Assembly: GCA_934098455.1 (NCBI GenBank)
Contig: CAKOOU010000011.1
Location: 1-33,482, forward strand
DNA length: 33,482 nt
Reading direction: 5' to 3'
Source of the DNA: an uncultured Bacilli bacterium
GTDB taxonomy: Bacteria; Bacillota_I; Bacilli_A; RF39; UBA660
Shown here: positions 15,032-23,628 of the stretch, piece by piece
Position numbering within the stretch: the stretch's first letter is position 1
How the letters are laid out: each line of letters starts with the position of its first letter
Notes under the pieces: model-generated
Told to the model about the DNA's origin: nothing
Seen by the model: the letters and a program-made list of their open reading frames with translations, nothing else
Databases searched by the model: none
Position numbers and translations under genes: made by a program

Positions 15032-17424
15032 TGAATACAAAAGAAATAGAAAATAAATGGCAAGAATATTGGGAGAAAAATAAAACATTCAAAACAGATG
15101 TATATGATTTTTCAAAACCAAAATATTATGTTTTAGATATGTTTCCTTATCCATCAGGTGTAGGATTACATGCAGGACATCCAGAAGGATATACAGCAAC
15201 AGATGTAGTAGCAAGAATGAAAAGAATGCAAGGATTTAATGTTTTACATCCTATGGGATTTGACTCTTTTGGATTACCAGCAGAACAATATGCAATTAAA
15301 ACAGGAAATCATCCAAGTATATTTACAAAAGAAAATATAAATACATTTAGAAAGCAATTAAAAATGTTAGGCTTTTCATATGATTGGGATAGAGAAATAT
15401 CAACTAGTGATCCATCATTTTATAAATGGACTCAATGGATATTTAAAAACTTATACAATGACGGATTAGCAAAATTAATTGAAATGCCAGTTAACTGGTG
15501 TGAAGAATTGGGAACTGTTTTAGCAAACGATGAAGTAATTGATGGAAAAAGTGAACGTGGAGGATATCCAGTTGTTAGAAAAAATATGAAGCAATGGGTT
15601 ATAGATATTCCAGCATATGCAGAAAAATTACTAAAAGGACTAGATGAAATTGATTGGCCTAATTCAACAAAAGAAATACAAAGAAATTGGATAGGAAAAA
15701 GCGAGGGAGCACATGTTATTTTCAAAATAAAAGATACTGATTTTGACTTTACAGTGTTTACTACAAGATGTGACACATTATTCGGAGCAACATATTGCGT
15801 ATTAGCACCAGAACATGAACTAGTAGATAAAATAACTACAAATGATAAATTAGAAGAAGTAAAAAAATACAAAGAATTATGCGCTACAAAATCAGATTTA
15901 GAAAGAACTGAATTAAACAAAGAAAAAACTGGAGTATTTACAGGTGCTTACGCAATAAATCCAGTAAACAATAAAGAAATTCCAATATGGATAAGTGATT
16001 ACGTTTTATCAAGTTATGGCACTGGAGCAATTATGGCTGTTCCAGCACATGATGATAGAGATTATGAATTTGCCAAAAAATTCAATATACCAATAATAGA
16101 AGTTATCGAGGGTGGTAATATTGATGAATGTGCCTATACAGGAGACGGATTACATGTAAATTCTGAATTTTTAAACGGACTTGATAAAGAAACATCAATA
16201 AAAGAAATGATAAAATATTTAGAAGATAATAAAATTGGTAAAAAGAAAATTAATTATAGATTAAGAGAATGGATTTTTGCTCGTCAAAGATATTGGGGAG
16301 AACCTATACCCATTATTCATTATGAAGATGGCACAATTGGAGTATTAAGTGATAAAGAACTTCCTTTAATTTTACCAGAATTAGCTGACTATTCTCCATC
16401 AAAAACAGGAGCAAGTCCTCTTGACGCAGCAACTGATTGGGTTAATGTAGAAATTGATGGTAAAAAAGGAAAAAGAGAAACCTCAACAATGCCTGGCTCA
16501 GCTGGTTCTAGTTGGTATTATTTAAGATATATTGATCCTAAAAATGATGAAACATTTGCAGATAAAAAATTAATAGAGCATTGGATGCCAGTAGACTTAT
16601 ATGTTGGCGGTCCAGAACATGCAGTAGGGCATTTGTTATATTCTAGGATGTGGAATAATTATCTTTATGACAAAGGCTTAGTTAGTGTAAAAGAACCATT
16701 TAAAAAATTAGTTCATCAAGGTATGATACTAGGATCAAACGGAATTAAAATGGGTAAAAGATATCCTGAATATTCAATTAATCCATGTGATATAGTTGAC
16801 AAATATGGTGCAGATACATTAAGATTATATGAAATGTTTATGGGCCCATTAGAAGCAGATAAACCATGGAATAATAATGGAGTAGAAGGAGCTAAAAAAT
16901 TCTTGGATAGAATTTGGAGATTATATACTGAAGAAAACAAGATTAAAGATGAAACGAATACTAGATTAGAAAAACTATATAATCAAACAATAAAGAAAAT
17001 TACTGAAGACTATGAAAAATTAAGTATAAATACTGCTATAAGTCAAATGATGATATTCATAAATGCAGTTTATAAAGAAAATATTTTCCCAAAAGAATAT
17101 GCCGAAGGCTTCTTAAAATTATTAAATCCAGTAGCACCATTCATAACAGAAGAATTATGGAATAAATTAGGACATAACGAAACTATAGCATATTCATCAT
17201 GGCCCACTTATGACGAAACAAAAATAATTGATGATGAAATTGAAATAGGAGTACAAGTTAATGGTAAATTAAGAGGTTCAATAAAAGTAAATAATGAAAC
17301 TACAGAAGATGGCATGATACAATTAGCACTTGATAATGAAAATGTAAAAAGATTTACTATAGATAAAGAAATAATAAAAACTATTGTTATAAAAAAACGT
17401 ATAGTTAATATTGTAGTTAAATAG
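15031..17424 (+). CDS. leuS: Leucyl-tRNA synthetase
   Basis: 797 residues, close to the usual bacterial 805. It attaches leucine to tRNA-Leu in the cytoplasm. The HIGH motif appears as HAGH in FPYPSGVGLHAGHPEGYT (about 38-55). The editing domain has TTRCDTLFGATY (usually TTRPDTLFGATY) and GTGAIMAVPAHDDRDYEF. The KMSKS loop is altered to KMGKR in GIKMGKRYPEYSINP, then YGADTLRLYEMFMGPLE follows as normal. The C-terminal anticodon-binding and LeuRS-specific domains are complete (PVAPFITEELW, VQVNGKLRG). It starts inside the stop of the membrane protein gene, with GGTGAA as ribosome site. Regulation is by the Leu T-box upstream. A terminator overlaps the stop. Confidence 0.97.
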   Translation: MNTKEIENKWQEYWEKNKTFKTDVYDFSKPKYYVLDMFPYPSGVGLHAGHPEGYTATDVVARMKRMQGFNVLHPMGFDSFGLPAEQYAIKTGNHPSIFTKENINTFRKQLKMLGFSYDWDREISTSDPSFYKWTQWIFKNLYNDGLAKLIEMPVNWCEELGTVLANDEVIDGKSERGGYPVVRKNMKQWVIDIPAYAEKLLKGLDEIDWPNSTKEIQRNWIGKSEGAHVIFKIKDTDFDFTVFTTRCDTLFGATYCVLAPEHELVDKITTNDKLEEVKKYKELCATKSDLERTELNKEKTGVFTGAYAINPVNNKEIPIWISDYVLSSYGTGAIMAVPAHDDRDYEFAKKFNIPIIEVIEGGNIDECAYTGDGLHVNSEFLNGLDKETSIKEMIKYLEDNKIGKKKINYRLREWIFARQRYWGEPIPIIHYEDGTIGVLSDKELPLILPELADYSPSKTGASPLDAATDWVNVEIDGKKGKRETSTMPGSAGSSWYYLRYIDPKNDETFADKKLIEHWMPVDLYVGGPEHAVGHLLYSRMWNNYLYDKGLVSVKEPFKKLVHQGMILGSNGIKMGKRYPEYSINPCDIVDKYGADTLRLYEMFMGPLEADKPWNNNGVEGAKKFLDRIWRLYTEENKIKDETNTRLEKLYNQTIKKITEDYEKLSINTAISQMMIFINAVYKENIFPKEYAEGFLKLLNPVAPFITEELWNKLGHNETIAYSSWPTYDETKIIDDEIEIGVQVNGKLRGSIKVNNETTEDGMIQLALDNENVKRFTIDKEIIKTIVIKKRIVNIVVK

Positions 17425-17447
17425 ATTTTAATATGAAATCTATTTTT
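17419..17447 (+). terminator. Terminator of the leuS operon
   Basis: AAATAGATTT (17419-17428) pairs perfectly with AAATCTATTT (17436-17445), loop of 7, then T. It overlaps the leuS stop. Confidence 0.8.
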
Positions 17448-17480
17448 CTATGTTATAATGTTAATGATAAGGAGTGTATT

Positions 17481-18329
17481 ATGAAAGATAAAAGAGTAAA
17501 AAATATAACTGGATTAGGACAAATTATGATAGATATTAAACCTGATAGATGTGATAGTGACGTCTATATTAATCAAAAAATAGATGTTACTAATTTAGTG
17601 GAGTACATGGAAAAAAATAAAAAAAATGATTTAACTTATTTTCATGCATTTGTAACAGCAATAGCAAAAACATTTTATAATAGAAAGAAATTAAATTATT
17701 ATGTTAGAAATAGACATTTATATGAACATAATGAAATAGTAATATCATTTGTTGCAAAAGTATCATTTGATGATAAGAGTGAAGAAATAATGATACTTAT
17801 ACCAATAGATAAGGATGATAATATATTTACAATATCTAATAAAATAAAAGATAAAATAGATAAATATAGAAACAAATTAAATAAAACAAAAAAAGTAGGT
17901 GCAAATAATGCAATAGATACATTAGGAAAGTTACCAAATATTATTAGAATACCAATTATTGGATTACTAAAATGGTGTGATAAAGTAGGATTACTACCAA
18001 GTTCTTTAATAAAAGATAATTTATATTATAGTTCAGTTATAGTTTCTAACTTAGGCTCTATTAAATGTGGTGCTATATATCACAACATCACTAATTTTGG
18101 TACATGTTCCGGATTAATTACTATTGGTGAAATAAAAGATGAAGAAGTAATTATAAACGGTAAGAAAGAAATAAGAAAGTTTTGTGAATTTGGAGTTAAT
18201 TTAGATGAAAGAATAGCAGATGGATATTATTTTGTTAAATCATTAAAATTATTAGAAAATATATTAAATGATCCCAAATCTTTAGAAGATAAATGCAGCA
18301 AAAAACTGCAAGTGCTAGAAACCCGATAA
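17481..18329 (+). CDS. E2-like (2-oxo acid dehydrogenase acyltransferase / CAT-fold) protein
   Basis: 282 residues from ATG 17481, behind an AAGGAG site; a start at 17433 would lie inside the leuS terminator. The whole protein corresponds to the catalytic domain of the E2/chloramphenicol-acetyltransferase superfamily (YFHAFVTAIAKTFYNR, SSVIVSNLGSIKCGAIYHNI, FGVNLDERIADGYYF). There is no lipoyl or peripheral-subunit-binding domain. The catalytic motif HxxxDG reads ERIADG, with Glu in place of His. Such stand-alone members are found in anaerobic Firmicutes; their substrate is unknown. Catalysis by the usual His mechanism seems impossible, so it may be a different acyltransferase or a binding protein. 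TATAAT at 17454-17459 may be its -10 box. Confidence 0.75.
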   Translation: MKDKRVKNITGLGQIMIDIKPDRCDSDVYINQKIDVTNLVEYMEKNKKNDLTYFHAFVTAIAKTFYNRKKLNYYVRNRHLYEHNEIVISFVAKVSFDDKSEEIMILIPIDKDDNIFTISNKIKDKIDKYRNKLNKTKKVGANNAIDTLGKLPNIIRIPIIGLLKWCDKVGLLPSSLIKDNLYYSSVIVSNLGSIKCGAIYHNITNFGTCSGLITIGEIKDEEVIINGKKEIRKFCEFGVNLDERIADGYYFVKSLKLLENILNDPKSLEDKCSKKLQVLETR

Positions 18330-18366
18330 AATATGTAAAAATGTGGCTAAAATAGGGAGTTTTTTG

Positions 18367-18375
18367 TGATATAAT
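18367..18375 (+). promoter_or_regulatory. Extended -10 promoter of the small HTH gene
   Basis: TGATATAAT is an extended -10 element (TG-n-TATAAT). No good -35 is visible. A GAGGAGAGG site follows at 18383-18391. The same TGATATAAT appears at 18620-18628 before the gene remnant. Confidence 0.5.
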
Positions 18376-18398
18376 TTATAACGAGGAGAGGTTATGAA

Positions 18399-18599
18399 AT
18401 GTCAACAGAATACAAACTATATAATGTAGAAAAAAAAGATATGTATGCTAGTCAGTCTCAAAAAGATAAAGAAGCCATTAGAAGAAAAATGGTAGAAGAA
18501 GCAAAAATAAGAGGTATTAAACCTACTGCTAGAAAATATAATACATATCCTGCCACTGTAAGAAGATGGATAAAAAGATATGAAGAAGATAATAAATAG
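18399..18599 (+). CDS. Small helix-turn-helix protein
   Basis: 66 residues. The second half (EAKIRGIKPTARKYNTYPATVRRWIKRYEE) is a compact helix-turn-helix of the transposase OrfA / Hin-like kind: a helix, a turn at Y-N-T-Y, and a recognition helix ending in WIKRYE. The first 30 residues are charged and probably disordered. It may be a stand-alone DNA-binding protein or the N-terminal piece of a former transposase; no other transposase domain and no terminal repeats are seen. An overlapping ATG six bases upstream (18393) leads only to a short dead frame. Confidence 0.7.
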   Translation: MSTEYKLYNVEKKDMYASQSQKDKEAIRRKMVEEAKIRGIKPTARKYNTYPATVRRWIKRYEEDNK

Positions 18600-18651
18600 T
18601 TATTGTCTTTTTCATTTTATGATATAATTTCATAAAGAGGAGTAATTAATT

Positions 18652-18781
18652 ATGAATAAATTTTTAAAGGTATTACTTATCAAAACCATAAAACAATTAT
18701 TTCTTATATTGTCTTTTTGTATCTAGTGTTCAAATAACTGGTGGAGATGGAACAAAGGCAAATGCTTACACAATAGGATAA
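18652..18781 (+). pseudogene. Remnant joining a gene 5' end to the 3' tail of a DGR-target-like gene
   Basis: A promoter element TGATATAAT (18620-18628), an AGAGGAG site and ATG 18652 open a 24-codon frame (MNKFLKVLLIKTIKQLF...) that ends at TAG 18724. From 18722, in another frame, the sequence encodes SSVQITGGDGTKANAYTIG and stop. This is the same tail as SSTQITGGDGTISNPYTVG at the end of the protein at 27106-28656. At DNA level 25 consecutive bases (18731-18755) are identical to 28606-28630. A terminator follows at 18798. The variable domain and most of the body are gone, which suggests an internal deletion. Confidence 0.7.
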
Positions 18782-18797
18782 AATTAAAAATAAAAAT

Positions 18798-18830
18798 AGA
18801 TGAGATTAACAAATATTCTTATCTTTTTTT
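18798..18830 (+). terminator. Terminator after the gene remnant
   Basis: AGATGAGA (18798-18805) pairs with TCTTATCT (18817-18824, one G-U pair), followed by T7. It contains an ATG at 18800 that is therefore unlikely to be a real start. Confidence 0.6.
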
Positions 18831-18874
18831 GTTTAAAAATAAATAATACATACCATAATATATTTGGTGATAAT

Positions 18875-19510
18875 GTGGATATATTAAATGCTTTATTTAG
18901 AACAATATTCTTTTATTTCTTTGTAGTATTTGCTTATAGAATAATGGGAAAAAGAGAAATAAGTCAACTAGAAGTAATAGATTTAATTGTTTCAATACTA
19001 ATGGCTGAATTAATAGCGATAAGTATTGAAAATATAAATGATTCTATGATACTAGCTATAATACCTATCACAGCATTAGTATTACTAGAAATCTTACTTG
19101 CTAAAATATCTTTAAAATCTAGAAAATTTAATAATGTAATGGGAGGTAAACCTAGTATAATCATAAGTAATGGTAAAATAAATTATAAAGAACTAATAAA
19201 AAATAGATATAGCCTAGATGATATACTATTAGAATTAAGACAAAAAAGTATTAAATCTATAAATGATGTAGAATATGCAATACTAGAACCTAATGGAAAA
19301 CTAAGTATATTTAAGTATAATATATTAAAAACTAAAAGTGATTTTCCTATGCCACTTATTATAGATACAGAAATACAATATGAAACATTAAAATATATTA
19401 ATAAAAGTGAATCTTGGTTAATAAATAATTTACATAACAAAAAAATATTACTTAATGATGTATTTTATTCATTTTATAAAAATAATAAGATATATATTAT
19501 AAAAAAATAA
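18875..19510 (+). CDS. DUF421/YetF-family membrane protein
   Basis: About 211 residues from a GTG at 18875 with GGTGA five bases upstream. An ATG at 18800 in the same frame sits in a terminator hairpin and lacks a ribosome site. Membrane segments lie at about 5-20, 33-52 and 56-76. The landmark YRIMGKREISQLEVIDLIVSI identifies the YetF/DUF421 family. The C-terminal cytoplasmic part has two small beta domains (LDDILLELRQK, EYAILEPNGKLSI). In Bacillus, YetF-like proteins such as SpoVAE relatives are linked to sporulation and germination, but the function of stand-alone members is unclear. It is followed 53 bases later by two CPBP-type genes. Confidence 0.85.
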   Translation: MDILNALFRTIFFYFFVVFAYRIMGKREISQLEVIDLIVSILMAELIAISIENINDSMILAIIPITALVLLEILLAKISLKSRKFNNVMGGKPSIIISNGKINYKELIKNRYSLDDILLELRQKSIKSINDVEYAILEPNGKLSIFKYNILKTKSDFPMPLIIDTEIQYETLKYINKSESWLINNLHNKKILLNDVFYSFYKNNKIYIIKK

Positions 19511-19563
19511 TCTTGAAAAATATTAATATATATTATATTATATAAAGTATAAGGTGGTAAGAT

Positions 19564-20262
19564 ATGAATAAAAAGTTGTCTGGTGTAGTAGGTATGGCAT
19601 TAAGTATATTATTATTAGTTTATTTTGAAACATATGCTTATAAAATATTAAGCTTATTACATATAAATATATATAATTATTCTAGTATAGTTAGAATGAT
19701 TATAGATACAGTTATTAAATTAATTATGTGTTTTATAATATATTTATTATATAAGAAAGATTTTAAACATACTAGAAGAGATAATAATATATTTAAAAGT
19801 ATATTAATAATGATAGTATTAGTTATAGGTTCTGTATTTATAATGTACTTATTTGATTATATTATAAATTACTTAGGAGATATATTTAATGTTAGTATTG
19901 TAAAGAAATCCTTTTATAATATCTTTGATAAAAAGATAGATATTAATTTAATAGTTAGAATTATTAAAGATTATATAATAACACCATTTATATATTGTTC
20001 TATTATATTATTAAGTGTAGATAAAATATGTAGAAGAAATAATACATTTATATTAATATCAAGTTTATTAGCTTCAATATGTTATGCTTTAACATTATCT
20101 GGTACATTAACTTATGTAATAATAAATTCATTAAGTACTTTTATATTATTTATTATATTAAGTATAGTTTATAAGAAAAGTAATAATATTTATTTTAGTA
20201 TAATATTATATGCTCTTTATTTAATGTGTAATGTAATTATATTAAAATATATAGGATGGTAG
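19564..20262 (+). CDS. CPBP-like membrane protein lacking catalytic residues
   Basis: 232 residues, with about seven or eight membrane helices. The length, helix order and spacing parallel the following CPBP protease. At the place where CPBP enzymes have EExxxR, this protein reads ITPFIYCSIILLSVDK, and the later H and N motifs are also missing. I infer a degenerate paralog of the neighbour, perhaps a regulatory pseudoprotease; an unrelated membrane protein is possible. AAGGTGGT precedes the ATG at 19564. The end overlaps the next ribosome site, so the two genes are co-translated. Confidence 0.6.
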   Translation: MNKKLSGVVGMALSILLLVYFETYAYKILSLLHINIYNYSSIVRMIIDTVIKLIMCFIIYLLYKKDFKHTRRDNNIFKSILIMIVLVIGSVFIMYLFDYIINYLGDIFNVSIVKKSFYNIFDKKIDINLIVRIIKDYIITPFIYCSIILLSVDKICRRNNTFILISSLLASICYALTLSGTLTYVIINSLSTFILFIILSIVYKKSNNIYFSIILYALYLMCNVIILKYIGW

Positions 20263-20264
20263 AT

Positions 20265-20978
20265 ATGAAAAATAAAATATATAATATATTAAAATTATTG
20301 ATTTGTTTAGTATTCTTTTTTTCTATAAGTAATATAACTAGTTTTATATTAAAAATATTTAATATTAATAAAGATAGTATTAGTACATATTATGTAGTGT
20401 TATATCAATTTATTGTATCTTTTATAATGTTTGTATTATTATTTGTTTTATATTATAAAACGTTTAAGAAAGATTATAAATCTTTTAAAAAAAATATTAG
20501 TAAAAATATAACTTATATTATTAAAACATTTATTATTTTTATTATAGTTAAATATTTAATTGGTGTTATAAGTAGTTTGGTTATGATATTATGTGGATTT
20601 GAATTAGATAATATAGTAAGTAATAATCAAGAAATGATAATGGAATATGTAAAAAGTGCACCTATTTTAATGGCATTTTCTATGTCTATTTTAGGACCAT
20701 TTTATGAAGAAGGCATATTTAGATTAGGATTTAGAAAAGTTTTTAATAATAAATGGGCATATATTATTATTAGTGGTAGTTTATTTGGATTACTACATGT
20801 ATTTCCACTTAGTGATGGAGTAACATTATCATTAGGAATTATACAATCAATAAGTTATGTTACTATGGGTATGTTCTTTTCCTATATATATTATAAGACT
20901 GATAATATATTTAATAGTATAGGATTACATTTCTTAAATAATATTTTAAGTGTATTAGCGATAATATCTATGTTATAG
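20265..20978 (+). CDS. CPBP-family intramembrane metalloprotease (Abi/CAAX-like)
   Basis: About 237 residues from the ATG at 20265, which has AGGATGG five bases before it; an ATG at 20256 lacks a ribosome site. The catalytic pattern is complete: YEEGIFRLGFRK (EExxxR), FGLLHVFP (His in the next helix) and GLHFLNNIL (HxxxN). Members cleave prenylated or other membrane substrates, or protect against bacteriocins; here the substrate is unknown. The preceding gene looks like an inactive relative, which suggests a two-protein complex. A terminator overlaps the stop. Confidence 0.85.
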   Translation: MKNKIYNILKLLICLVFFFSISNITSFILKIFNINKDSISTYYVVLYQFIVSFIMFVLLFVLYYKTFKKDYKSFKKNISKNITYIIKTFIIFIIVKYLIGVISSLVMILCGFELDNIVSNNQEMIMEYVKSAPILMAFSMSILGPFYEEGIFRLGFRKVFNNKWAYIIISGSLFGLLHVFPLSDGVTLSLGIIQSISYVTMGMFFSYIYYKTDNIFNSIGLHFLNNILSVLAIISML

Positions 20979-20987
20979 ATATTTTTT
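20964..20987 (+). terminator. Terminator of the CPBP pair
   Basis: ATATCTAT (20964-20971), loop GTT, ATAGATAT (20975-20982), then T to 20987. The stem includes the stop codon. Confidence 0.7.
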
Positions 20988-20988
20988 C

Positions 20989-21017
20989 TTTACAATATAA
21001 ATCTAGCATGCTATTAT
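20989..21017 (+). promoter_or_regulatory. Promoter of the 21047 gene
   Basis: TTTACA (20989-20994) and TATTAT (21012-21017), spacer 17. The expected transcript start near 21024 excludes an ATG at 21008 as a start. Confidence 0.6.
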
Positions 21018-21046
21018 ATATCTTGTGTTTAAAAAGAGGTAGTAGT

Positions 21047-21724
21047 ATGGATTATAAAATATACATAAAGAAAAAATTAAGTGAAACAGATTATCCAAGT
21101 TTTTATATTGTATTTTCTAATAAAACTAAATATATATGTTTAGAATTATCTGATTATGAAGTTAATTTAAAACCTATTAGCTATGATGATTTATTAAATA
21201 ATTATATAGAATTAAAAGACTTTATAAATAATTCGGAATATATTGGCATGATAGATAATATAAGTAAGAGTACTATTTTATTTACTTATGATAATAAAAT
21301 AAGCATTGTAAAATATGATTTTGTTGCTCTTGATTATGAAGAACAATATGAATTAAATGGTGTATTTGATTATGGATTATGTAGTTATGAGGATGTATCA
21401 AATGCTATTTTAAAACGTGCCAGTGAAGTAATTAAAGATAGTTTTATTTATTTAATAAAAGATATATTTGATTATTTTAATGATGAACAAATAGTAGAAG
21501 ATATTACTAATCAATTAGATTTTAATATTTCTAAAAAAAGATATTATGAAATTTTATTAAATTTACCTGAAAAATATAATAAAAATATGGTTAAAAAATA
21601 TGCTAAAATATACTTAAAAAATATTAGTAATATAATTAAAAATAGTAAATTAAAAGATAATATGGTAAATGAAACTCTAGATGCATACAATTATTTAACA
21701 AAAAAACTAAGTAAAAAAATATAA
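21047..21724 (+). CDS. Unknown soluble protein, 225 residues
   Basis: Starts at ATG 21047, behind AGAGGT. The protein is Tyr-, Asp- and Lys-rich, with no membrane segment. The first half looks alpha/beta (YPSFYIVFSNKTKYICLELSDYEV); the second half is helical (about 115-225). No catalytic motif or known family is recognised. It has its own promoter and shares a bidirectional terminator with the convergent aminopeptidase gene. Confidence 0.7.
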   Translation: MDYKIYIKKKLSETDYPSFYIVFSNKTKYICLELSDYEVNLKPISYDDLLNNYIELKDFINNSEYIGMIDNISKSTILFTYDNKISIVKYDFVALDYEEQYELNGVFDYGLCSYEDVSNAILKRASEVIKDSFIYLIKDIFDYFNDEQIVEDITNQLDFNISKKRYYEILLNLPEKYNKNMVKKYAKIYLKNISNIIKNSKLKDNMVNETLDAYNYLTKKLSKKI

Positions 21725-21737
21725 TTACTTAGTTTTT
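21702..21737. terminator. Bidirectional terminator
   Basis: AAAAACTAAGTAA (21702-21714) pairs perfectly with TTACTTAGTTTTT (21725-21737), loop of 10. It has T-tracts on both strands and serves the genes ending at 21724 (+) and 21736 (-). Confidence 0.85.
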
Positions 21738-22923
21738 ATATAGTAAATTTACCATTTTCCATTATTTTAATTTTACCTTTATCACATTCTGCAGTTATAT
21801 CTAAATCATCTGTTCCAATCATAAAGTCTACATGAGTTAATGAATTATTAAATCCAATATCATTTAATTCTTTAACTGTATCTATACATTCTGTAAAACC
21901 TTGTCCTAATGCTAAATGACAACTAGCATTTTCATCATATAATGTTTCATAAAATATTGTATTAGATGTAAATATTGGACTAGTTTTATCAACTAATGCT
22001 ACTTCTCCTAAATAGTTTCCGTTTTCTATATTAATTATGCTTTTTAGTATATCTTTTCCTATTTCTGCATCATAATCAATAACTTTACCATCTTTAAATT
22101 TAATCCAGAAATTATTAATTAATGTGCCATTATAGACTAGGGGACGAGATGCATAAACTATACCATTTGCTGTATATTTATTTGGTGTTGTAAATATTTC
22201 TTCTGATGGCATATTAACTATTAGATTACGTCCATCTTTACTAACTGTATCAGTTCCACACCACACATTATCAGTAAAACCTATACTAAATTTAGTACCT
22301 AATTTATTAGAATAGTTTAACGATTTTATTTTTAAATTATTTAAAATTTCAACTCTTTTTGTATTTAATTCTATTTTTTTATTCCATTCTTCTATAGGAT
22401 TATCTTTATCACATAATGTTATTTTTAAAATTAGATCCCATAATTTATTATAAGAATCAATATCGTTTGGAAATACTTTTTTAGCATAACTATGAGTTGG
22501 AATTAATGCAATACACCATGGTATTTCATAAGTAATTTCTTTTTCTTTAAATATAGGTTTGCTTTCTCTTAATAATTTTCCAGTAAAACTTATCTTATCT
22601 TTGTCAATATCATTCATTCTATCTGGATTTTCACCACATAACATTAAAAATGCCGAATTCTTCTTAGCATATATATCAAATATTTCTTTATTAAAACTTT
22701 TGCTATTTCTTAATTCTTCATTAGATAAATATTTTAATTCATTATGTTTTAATTCTTCATCTTCTAAATCTAAATATATATCTTTTATACCAATTTTATA
22801 AGCTTTTTTAGTTAATATTCTAATGAATTCTATAGAATCTATTGGAGCATTTATAAATAAACTATCTGTACTTTTTAAACATAAACATCTTTTTAATAAT
22901 AAATCTGCATATTTTTCTTTCAT
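21736..22923 (-). CDS. M29-family metalloaminopeptidase
   Basis: 395 residues, typical of the thermophilic aminopeptidase (AmpS/PepS/AmpT) family, which removes N-terminal residues from peptides in the cytosol with two divalent metals. The metal-site motifs are in order: NMPSEEIFTTP (Glu), LGEVALV (Glu), ENASCHLALG (His) and THVDFMIG (His, Asp). The N-terminal domain includes PWCIALIPTHSYAKKVFP, also usual. The ATG has GGTGATG upstream. Downstream of the Crp/Fnr gene on the same strand with a 22-base gap, so the two may be co-transcribed. It probably serves peptide nutrition. Confidence 0.92.
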   Translation of the reverse strand: MKEKYADLLLKRCLCLKSTDSLFINAPIDSIEFIRILTKKAYKIGIKDIYLDLEDEELKHNELKYLSNEELRNSKSFNKEIFDIYAKKNSAFLMLCGENPDRMNDIDKDKISFTGKLLRESKPIFKEKEITYEIPWCIALIPTHSYAKKVFPNDIDSYNKLWDLILKITLCDKDNPIEEWNKKIELNTKRVEILNNLKIKSLNYSNKLGTKFSIGFTDNVWCGTDTVSKDGRNLIVNMPSEEIFTTPNKYTANGIVYASRPLVYNGTLINNFWIKFKDGKVIDYDAEIGKDILKSIINIENGNYLGEVALVDKTSPIFTSNTIFYETLYDENASCHLALGQGFTECIDTVKELNDIGFNNSLTHVDFMIGTDDLDITAECDKGKIKIMENGKFTI

Positions 22924-22945
22924 TTACATCACCAATATTATTTTA

Positions 22946-23590
22946 TCATATAAATTGTTCTTCATAAAAGTGTAATATTATTTTTTTATTTACAATTGTT
23001 ATTAAACCTTCTTCTTTCAAATTCTTGAGCTCTCTATACATAGCACTTCTATCAACTCCTAAATAATCTGCTAAATCTATAAAAGTGTATGGCAAATATA
23101 TAATTTTGGAATTATTTTTTTTAGACATTATTTTAAAATAAGCAAGTAACTTATTCCTAATAGTTTTATTAGATAATATTTCTATTCTATTATTTATATT
23201 AGTCATTTTATCAGACATAATATAAAGTAAATTTTTTAAAAATTGATTATAATATGATGTATTTAATTCATTATTTAATATTTCGTTAAAATATATAACT
23301 ATTATTTTCGTATCTTCTTTAGTAATAACACTATATTCATTATTAGATATATTAGACATTTTAGAAGAAAATATATCATTATCATATAAATCTTCTATTA
23401 TAGTTCTATTACCATTATAATCTGTTTTAACTATTTGTATATACCCTTCTAATATAATACCTATTATATTATCTTGTTTTATATTAGTTAATATAGTATT
23501 ATTTTTTTTAAAATACAAAGTATTTCCTTCTAAAGATTTTAATATTTTTTCTTTATTTATATTAGTAATATTATTAAATAAATTATTCAC
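22946..23590 (-). CDS. Crp/Fnr-family transcription regulator without cysteines
   Basis: 214 residues from a GTG at 23590, preceded by AGGTGATG. Residues about 1-115 form a cyclic-nucleotide-binding-like beta barrel (IIGIILEGYIQIVKTDYNGNRTIIEDLYDNDIF). Residues about 140-210 form the winged helix-turn-helix (TFIDLADYLGVDRSAMYRELKNLKEEGLI). The protein has no cysteine, so it cannot carry the Fe-S cluster of true FNR; the cNMP-contact residues are not obvious either. It probably responds to another ligand or only to its own level. It is divergent from nrdD, and a perfect 18-bp palindrome lies between the two. Confidence 0.85.
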   Translation of the reverse strand: MNNLFNNITNINKEKILKSLEGNTLYFKKNNTILTNIKQDNIIGIILEGYIQIVKTDYNGNRTIIEDLYDNDIFSSKMSNISNNEYSVITKEDTKIIVIYFNEILNNELNTSYYNQFLKNLLYIMSDKMTNINNRIEILSNKTIRNKLLAYFKIMSKKNNSKIIYLPYTFIDLADYLGVDRSAMYRELKNLKEEGLITIVNKKIILHFYEEQFI

Positions 23591-23628
23591 TTTACATCAC
23601 CTAGTTAAATAATAACATTTTTTTATAT

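Noticed and set aside
17433..17480. Earlier start for the E2-like gene
   Set aside because: It falls inside the leuS terminator; ATG 17481 has AAGGAG.
18399..18599. Insertion sequence around the small HTH gene
   Set aside because: No second transposase part, terminal inverted repeats or target duplication could be seen.
18800..18874. N-terminal extension of the DUF421 protein from ATG 18800
   Set aside because: The ATG lies in a terminator hairpin with no ribosome site; GTG 18875 has GGTGA and matches the family start.
21008..21046. Start at ATG 21008
   Set aside because: It lies upstream of the -10 box of a good promoter; ATG 21047 has AGAGGT.
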